27,623 nucleotides of DNA, taken from a virus. Under the pieces are notes generated by a model that was given only the letters and a program-made list of their open reading frames with translations, was not told the DNA's origin and ran no database searches. Below are positions 23,116-27,623 of the stretch, one piece after another. Every line of letters begins with the position of its first letter. Positions within the stretch are counted from its first letter, which is position 1. A program made the translations under genes and the position numbers. The DNA lies in the IMG/VR virus record IMGVR_UViG_3300042291_002304, positions 1 through 27,623 of that record; one strand, written 5' to 3'.

Positions 23116-24081
23116 TCACGATAAATCATTCATAAACAGCTTTTCAAGCTTATTACGATCCAGCATAAATGCATTCTTCTCCCCGTCTCGCCACTCATCG
23201 ATACTAGATTTTATTTTCTTCTTTACATCGCCCAAAGAAAATGGCCTTAAATATTTTTTCCTTTTATAGGAATACATATAATTAGTACCATTAACATTAA
23301 TTATTCGATCAAACGAATAAAAATCAATCCCTTCACCCTTATTGTTCATACAAAGAACAACATCGCCTTGTTCATAAATCAGCTGGCTTCGTTCACATTT
23401 AAGAGTAAAAAAGTCCCTAATATCATCTTTTGGTAAATCAGGATTGTCCCGATTAATAAGACCATAACCAACTTTCAGTGTTTCTTTTGAATGTAAATGT
23501 TCCCAAACAAAAACAGGCAGCAACTGATTAGACTCATCACTCAACCAATCTTTAACACTAGCAAACTGGACCACTCTGGCCAAACTAGCCTGCATTTTTC
23601 GATGACTAATTCGATATTGTTCCAACATCCCGTTAAATTTTTCATCTTTAAAATTAAAAACATTTTTTGATGATTTAAGCTTTTCCACTTCTTTTTTATA
23701 ACTAGAAAACAAATTTATATCTTTTATTAAAACACAAGTATCCCGAGCCAAACTAAGACCTGTATTAGTAAAATTTGCACTACCAACAATGACAACATCA
23801 GGTTCAATCAGATATAACTTCCAATGTATAGCATTTTGATATCCGAAATCAACCCACAAATTAATATCATTACTTTCCAACAAAGAACAATAATCAAAAA
23901 AAGACGGGGAAGAGAATGAATTTATAGTTCCAACAATCAACTCTACTTTATTTACACCTTTCAACATAAATTCTAGTTTTTTTTCTGTCCCGCTAGCAAA
24001 AGCCGAAACGATACAGACGTTCTTATTTTTTAATTCTTTAAAATATTTATTTAAATTATTTTCTTCCATCAATATATTCAT
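23116..24081 (-). CDS. Single-HKD phospholipase D-like nuclease, candidate defence gene
   Basis: The protein has 321 residues from the ATG at 24081; an alternative ATG lies 4 codons on, and neither has a strong ribosome site. Residues 86-103 carry one PLD motif, H86-x-K88-x4-E93-x6-GSAN(100-103), with Glu in place of the usual Asp. Upstream strands (KNVCIVSAFASG, VELIVGTINSF) fit the PLD fold. With only one motif it would need to dimerise, like BfiI/Nuc-type nucleases; NgoFVII-type restriction enzymes have a similar motif. The C-terminal half is not recognised. Base composition is much more AT-rich than the phage genes, indicating transfer. It sits alone between regulator and packaging genes, a place typical for accessory genes. 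A defence role is inference. Confidence 0.7.
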   Translation of the reverse strand: MNILMEENNLNKYFKELKNKNVCIVSAFASGTEKKLEFMLKGVNKVELIVGTINSFSSPSFFDYCSLLESNDINLWVDFGYQNAIHWKLYLIEPDVVIVGSANFTNTGLSLARDTCVLIKDINLFSSYKKEVEKLKSSKNVFNFKDEKFNGMLEQYRISHRKMQASLARVVQFASVKDWLSDESNQLLPVFVWEHLHSKETLKVGYGLINRDNPDLPKDDIRDFFTLKCERSQLIYEQGDVVLCMNNKGEGIDFYSFDRIINVNGTNYMYSYKRKKYLRPFSLGDVKKKIKSSIDEWRDGEKNAFMLDRNKLEKLFMNDLS

Positions 24082-24401
24082 ATCATCTACTTCTACAGGA
24101 ATAAGACATTAAAAACAAAACCGGAGGTCCATCATCAAAGTTCTCCACTCGGAAGCAAACAAAGAGTAGACATATACTTGCTCAACAATATCACTATTCA
24201 TATTAAAAATAGATTCATACATCATATTTATTTCAAACCGACAGCAAATAAAACCCATCCGACTGACGACCAGCACGAAAACGCATTCAGGCTGAATGCG
24301 TTCGATTGGGGATCTGGGGGCTGGCCATCAGGCCGATGGGTTCAAACGTCGGGCAACAAAAAACCCCACGCTTTCGCTATGGGGTTATTGATTCAATCCA
24401 T
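24082..24401. other. 320-base intergenic region with clustered inverted repeats
   Basis: No convincing gene is seen. The part near 24082-24240 is AT-rich and is the likely promoter region of the PLD gene, though no clear -35/-10 pair stands out. Positions 24252-24341 have outer arms AACCCATC / GATGGGTT enclosing a perfect 9-bp hairpin ACGCATTCA / TGAATGCGT (24281-24301), followed on the minus strand by TTT. A terminator follows at 24356-24386. Confidence 0.55.
24356..24386 (-). terminator. Intrinsic terminator after the candidate late regulator
   Basis: On the minus strand AACCCCA / TGGGGTT plus an inner GC pair-set closed by a GAAA loop is followed by further T residues. It lies 15 bases after the end of the 24402-24872 gene. 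Confidence 0.8.
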
Positions 24402-24872
24402 TTAGGCGTAGTTAATCACCCTAGGAGGGTGGACAACTGCGTTTTTTAGATTGTTGAGTGACATCATACGAATCGATTTAGTTGGCGTCAACTCCCATTT
24501 TTCAGAAAGCTGTGTGAAAACTTCAATCGACCTGTTTAGATGATACCCATAATCCTTTCTGACTAAGCGCTCACGCCTGCAAAAAACCACAGGATCTTCA
24601 CGCTTTAAATAATGGGCCAGAATCAACCGTTTAAAAAACATCGTGCCCATATCCAACCCCATAACAGCAACAATGGCATCAATCCTTGCTAACTCCTGAT
24701 CAGACCACATGCGCTCTCTAACAGACCGACAAGCTAAAATCTTTTCTTCAGGACTTAGATACTGGTTATAGCCATCAACGCTACCAATCACCTTACCCCA
24801 ACCGCCAAAATAATCAGCCCATGCTTCAAGCTTATCAATCGACTTTTTCGTACTGTCATTTTTAAATTGCAT
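24402..24872 (-). CDS. Candidate phage late transcription regulator / Q-like antiterminator
   Basis: From the ATG at 24872, with GGGGA 5 bases upstream, it has 156 residues; a TTG start would add 4. It contains KLEAWADYFGGWGKVIGSVD early, then SDQELARIDAIVAVMGLDMG, FFKRLILAHYLKRED, and a helical end. The spacing of W...GGWG, ARIDAIVAVM and LILAHYL resembles the ArpU/antiterminator-Q group of small phage regulators, which have a sigma-region-4-like fold. Its position, last of the replication region and before the terminase genes, is where Q genes lie. The recurring terminators in the late operon would need such a factor. The match is by pattern only. Confidence 0.45.
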   Translation of the reverse strand: MQFKNDSTKKSIDKLEAWADYFGGWGKVIGSVDGYNQYLSPEEKILACRSVRERMWSDQELARIDAIVAVMGLDMGTMFFKRLILAHYLKREDPVVFCRRERLVRKDYGYHLNRSIEVFTQLSEKWELTPTKSIRMMSLNNLKNAVVHPPRVINYA

Positions 24873-24944
24873 TATTGTCCCCAATCATTCCCCGAGGCTC
24901 TTAGCCTGATCATTGTCAGGCTTTATTTTTGGTACTGCGCGTAC

Positions 24945-25532
24945 TTAAGCGACGATCATTTGCGCTCTTAATGCGGCCATGGCTTCGTCCCTGGCAAAGC
25001 GGGTGGCCCGCTGAAAGATCTTTACCGGCTCAGCTGCCGGAATTCCCGGACAATGGGCTGCTTCCAACCGCCGGGCATAAACCTCAATCCAGCGCACCTT
25101 AGTTTTGCTTCGGTAAAAGGCAGAGCGCAGTGTGGTAAAGCCAAAATCAAATGCCGCCCAATATAATTCCGGGCTGCTCCAGCTGGCCATCAATGGATCA
25201 GGTGATTGCGCATTGCGCTTGGCTTCTTCAAAAGCGATCGCATAATCGGTTTCAGGCCTGCACATTGCCGCCAGCTCCCCCAAGCTGGGCGGTAATGATT
25301 CAGCCTTTAACTGGCCACGCAAACGATCCAAAGCCAGCCGCATCCATTGCCACTTGATGCCCTCGGCGTACAAATAGGCGGCGGCTTCGTCTTGCCAGGC
25401 AATCACGGCAGACTCATCCGCAAACAAAGCCTGCCATCTGGCGCCATACATGGCAGCCAAGCGCTGGCGTAAGACGATCACCGCCACAAAACCATCAGCC
25501 CCGGCTGGGCGATTCCATGCGTTTTTGCTCAT
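24945..25532 (-). CDS. Lambda P-like replication protein (second copy)
   Basis: The protein has 195 residues. Core: GARWQALFADESAVIAWQDE, AEGIKWQWMRLALDRLRGQL, then LPPSLGELAAMCRPE. The order W...A..W..............PPS.GE....C.P is that of lambda P, which brings host DnaB helicase to the origin. The rest (SPELYWAAFDFGFTTL, VRWIEVYARRLEAA) has counterparts in the preceding protein. The start ATG at 25532 is 1 base past the upstream stop, preceded by GGGGAATGAG. Product role is inferred from family. Confidence 0.65.
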   Translation of the reverse strand: MSKNAWNRPAGADGFVAVIVLRQRLAAMYGARWQALFADESAVIAWQDEAAAYLYAEGIKWQWMRLALDRLRGQLKAESLPPSLGELAAMCRPETDYAIAFEEAKRNAQSPDPLMASWSSPELYWAAFDFGFTTLRSAFYRSKTKVRWIEVYARRLEAAHCPGIPAAEPVKIFQRATRFARDEAMAALRAQMIVA

Positions 25533-25533
25533 C

Positions 25534-26349
25534 TCATTCCCCTAAACCCAATTGCCGGCCCAAGCCTAGTTCTCTGGCCCGCAGGATTAAGCTACTTGGC
25601 ACTTCTTTGTGCAGCCCGCGTAAAGCGAGGACTGCCGAAGTGACCTGCACCATGCCTGCCTGCGGAGCCATTTCGGCGATCTGGTGTGGCCATGATTTGG
25701 TACTGCGTAAGCCACTGATCGCCAATTTAAGCTGAGCCGCTTGCTCATTGCCCTGCGCCTTAGTCATTGTCCGTTTGGCAGGCGGAGGCAATAGCACTTG
25801 GGTGCTGGCATCGGGAATGGTGCGGTTACTGTCCCGCTCTGCATCCATCCAAGCCGCCACCCACCGTGCTTTTAAGCGCCAAGGCTCTTGAACCACTAAA
25901 TCATTGCCAATGCGTTGTGCAGCCCAAAAGGTGCGGTTATCCGGCCAGTTTTCGTCCATATATTGGCGGCGGCGGCTCATTTGGGTAATCGCCAGCTGCA
26001 TCCGCACTTCTAAGTCGATTTCAACATTTTGGCGACACGCCACCTGAAACTTATCCAAATCTGGTGCTCCGTATAAAAACTTGGCGGCCATGCCGCGAGC
26101 AATCTCTTCCCCTGAAAACCCCGCCAGCTCTTCGGCCCATACCGTTTTGGCGTTCTCAATACCGGTATCGCGCTCTTCGGTGTTGCCATCCATCAGCGTG
26201 ACTTCAAAGCTTTCGCCAGAGCGGAATTTATCCACAAACTGGTTACCAAAACGCCCGTGCATCTTTCTAAAAATCTTCTCAACCCAAGCCAGTGGCAAGG
26301 CGTGGCTTTCAGTTAATCGTTGTGTATTCAGCGTTGACTGTACGTTCAT
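25534..26349 (-). CDS. Lambda P-like replication protein (first copy)
   Basis: The start at 26349 has AGGAGG 6 bases upstream and gives 271 residues; the frame to 26373 lacks such a site. Features: HALPLAWVEKIFRKMHGRFG, a TVWAEELAGFSGEEIARGM block, and a later FWAAQRIGNDLVVQEPWRLK, RWVAAWMDAERDSNR. These recall helicase loaders of the lambda P type, and the layout parallels the following gene. It overlaps the O-like gene by 41 bases. It may load DnaB, with the next gene as partner or paralogue. The call is weaker than for the shorter copy. Confidence 0.5.
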   Translation of the reverse strand: MNVQSTLNTQRLTESHALPLAWVEKIFRKMHGRFGNQFVDKFRSGESFEVTLMDGNTEERDTGIENAKTVWAEELAGFSGEEIARGMAAKFLYGAPDLDKFQVACRQNVEIDLEVRMQLAITQMSRRRQYMDENWPDNRTFWAAQRIGNDLVVQEPWRLKARWVAAWMDAERDSNRTIPDASTQVLLPPPAKRTMTKAQGNEQAAQLKLAISGLRSTKSWPHQIAEMAPQAGMVQVTSAVLALRGLHKEVPSSLILRARELGLGRQLGLGE

Positions 26350-27253
26350 GTCGGCCCTCCTCAAATGATCCAAAGATGGAACGCACTGCTGAAGCGCGCC
26401 CTTTACGCCCGCCTTGGGCGAATGATTGTTTTGCTGACGGTTTTAAGCGTTGCTGCCGCATGATCGCCGCCAGATACAGCGGACTGGTCGGCATACCGAC
26501 AATCGCTTTAGCCTGAAATAAAGCCTGATTAAACTCGGCCTGACTGGCTTGCTCGGCCAACCAAGTCTGGTACTGCACCATCGCCTTGGGGCTTTTTGCA
26601 CTGCTTGATGAAAAACCGGCCTTCATGGTGATGACCCGCCATTGCCAGATCTCGCTGGGTACTTCCGGGATAGCCACAGCAATTTTGCTGGCACGCTCTG
26701 AATCATCTTTCACACTGGGCTCATCCAATACTGTTTGAGATTGCATAGATGATGAAAAGAACTTAGAGGTTTTGGTTTTATGAACTGGTGAACTACTGAT
26801 TATGTGCCGCTCCTCCTCACCCATGCTTTGCCCTTCCTCCGCCTCAAACCCTTGCGGTGTATGACTTTGATCAACCGGCGCTGCTCCTGCCATGCTCCTC
26901 CGCTCCTCTAAAGAACGAGCAAAGGTGTTGGCAGTAAAAACGAGGAAAATTTTAAGGCAGCGATACTGTTCGCTATATTGTGAGTCCCGTTTAATCAGCC
27001 CCACCCGCGTTAGCTTATCCAGCAGCTCGCGCACTTGGCGGGTGGTATAACTTAAAGCTTTGGCGTGGGATCCAGCAGGCGGCAGATAAGCCATGCGTGT
27101 AGCCAGCCCACCCAGCGACACCTTAGTCACCTCGCCGGTTTCAAAGCTGGCCAGTGGCTTTAAATACATCAAAAACAAACGCTGGCAATCTGGGCTTAGC
27201 CCTTCCAGCAGCTCCAGCTCAGTTTGCACATAGGTATAAAACGCTTCCCTCAT
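26309..27253 (-). CDS. Winged-helix replication protein, O-like
   Basis: The protein has 314 residues. The N-terminal ~115 residues form a winged helix pattern (LSPDCQRLFLMYLKPLASFE, LSYTTRQVRELLDKLTRVGL, then IKRDSQYSEQYRCLKIFL). A Ser/Glu-rich disordered linker spans about 120-195. A C-terminal helical domain follows (WQWRVITMKAGFS, then MVQYQTWLAEQASQ). Domain order DNA-binding / linker / partner-binding is like lambda O, and the next genes are P-like, so origin binding is the likely job. The linker-coding DNA (about 26700-26800) is more AT-rich. The start overlaps the preceding gene as ATGA. Confidence 0.55.
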   Translation of the reverse strand: MREAFYTYVQTELELLEGLSPDCQRLFLMYLKPLASFETGEVTKVSLGGLATRMAYLPPAGSHAKALSYTTRQVRELLDKLTRVGLIKRDSQYSEQYRCLKIFLVFTANTFARSLEERRSMAGAAPVDQSHTPQGFEAEEGQSMGEEERHIISSSPVHKTKTSKFFSSSMQSQTVLDEPSVKDDSERASKIAVAIPEVPSEIWQWRVITMKAGFSSSSAKSPKAMVQYQTWLAEQASQAEFNQALFQAKAIVGMPTSPLYLAAIMRQQRLKPSAKQSFAQGGRKGRASAVRSIFGSFEEGRHERTVNAEYTTIN

Positions 27254-27609
27254 ACCGCCTCTCTATGTGCAGTGCTGCGAATCACGTTAATCATGGTTTG
27301 TAATTGATCCAAGGCTGCATCAAGCTCTGGCAGCTCACGGTGCTCCACCTTCCAATCCTCAAACACACCGGCCAGCGTCATTCCCGTCCGTGAGGTTTCA
27401 GTCATAAACTGCGCCAGCACCCTATTTGCTAACTGCTGCGGCCCATCGGCATGCAGCTGACCACCCGCCGAAACGGGGACTGCCACATAACCGGCCAGCG
27501 CGGCAATCTGCTGCACCAGCTCCCCACACTTGGATTCTTCAACCAAAGAGAACAGGTGATTCGCCAGATACTGCTGTGAATGCAGATTAGGATTAGCGCA
27601 ATTAGCCAC
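27250..27609 (-). CDS. Unknown phage protein, possibly truncated by the window edge
   Basis: From a GTG at 27609 it has 119 residues. The frame stays open upstream to the window edge (preceding codons Ala-Thr-Ser-Ser), so the true start may lie outside. The protein is mostly helical (NLHSQQYLANHLFSLVEESK, LANRVLAQFMTETSR, LDAALDQLQTMINVIR) with no motif I recognise. Its stop overlaps the O-like start as ATGA, so it belongs to the replication operon. Confidence 0.65.
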   Translation of the reverse strand: MANCANPNLHSQQYLANHLFSLVEESKCGELVQQIAALAGYVAVPVSAGGQLHADGPQQLANRVLAQFMTETSRTGMTLAGVFEDWKVEHRELPELDAALDQLQTMINVIRSTAHREAV

Positions 27610-27623
27610 CGATGAAGTGGCGC

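Noticed and set aside
24252-24341. Inverted repeats as a protelomerase telomere site (VHML/phiHAP-1-type linear plasmid phages)
   Set aside because: The palindrome is short and interrupted, unlike the long telomere palindromes, and no protelomerase gene is in the window.
24330-24355. GGTTCAAAC motif resembling a tRNA T-loop
   Set aside because: No matching acceptor, D or anticodon stems can be drawn around it.
24178-24405. Plus-strand 75-residue open frame with a GGWPSGRWVQTSGNKKPHA stretch
   Set aside because: It needs a TTG start without a ribosome site and runs through the hairpins and terminator. The stretch loosely recalls Ash/Icd-type phage peptides, but I cannot support a gene.
1-27623. 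CRISPR arrays, insertion sequences, rRNA genes, integrase
   Set aside because: No regularly spaced repeats, transposase or integrase motifs, or rRNA signatures were found on either strand.

Overview
The window is most of the late half, plus part of the replication region, of a contractile-tailed (myovirus-type) prophage. The head and packaging module is lambda-like and the tail is P2-like. Almost every gene lies on the minus strand, so the phage reads from right to left. Moderate GC content, P2/lambda mosaicism, HigBA-type toxin-antitoxin genes and a VHML/phiHAP-1/PhiPLPE-like layout suggest a gamma- or betaproteobacterial host, perhaps Iodobacter or another Neisseriales. That host guess is inference; no chromosomal marker gene is visible.

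Reading in the direction of transcription, from 27.6 kb to 0.2 kb: (1) Replication and regulation: an unknown protein (27250-27609), a winged-helix O-like replication protein (26309-27253), two tandem lambda P-like proteins (25534-26349 and 24945-25532), and a candidate late antiterminator/regulator (24402-24872). (2) An AT-rich insertion encoding a single-HKD phospholipase D-like nuclease (23116-24081), with structured non-coding DNA on its promoter side and its own terminator. (3) A packaging-site region (22782-22920) with a lambda-like cosN candidate and clustered GTGAAA repeats, directly before the terminase genes. (4) Lambda-type head genes: TerS (Nu1), TerL (A), W, portal B, ClpP-type protease/scaffold C, decoration D, capsid E, FII, Z and a tail-completion protein. 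A lambda FI homologue is absent. (5) P2-type tail genes in P2 order: V, an unknown gene, W, J, I, H, a separate beta-helix fibre piece, a fibre chaperone, FI (sheath), FII (tube), E and E', T (tape measure), U, X and D. (6) A lysis cassette at the 3' end: holin, SAR endolysin and a nested Rz/Rz1 spanin pair.

The plus strand carries only accessory genes. A complete higBA pair sits between tail genes V and W. The 3' part of a second antitoxin-type regulator (positions 3-188) enters at the left edge and overlaps the end of Rz1 convergently.

Intrinsic terminators recur inside the late operon: before capsid, sheath, tape measure, a small unknown gene and holin, plus one inside the terminase reading frame. 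This pattern fits an antiterminated late transcript, or hairpins that tune expression gene by gene. The most interesting items are the candidate cos site, the probable non-canonical (-2/+1) frameshift at E/E', the AT-rich PLD nuclease as a candidate defence gene, the imperfect duplication inside the tape measure protein, the two tandem P-like genes, and the structured DNA at 24252-24386.
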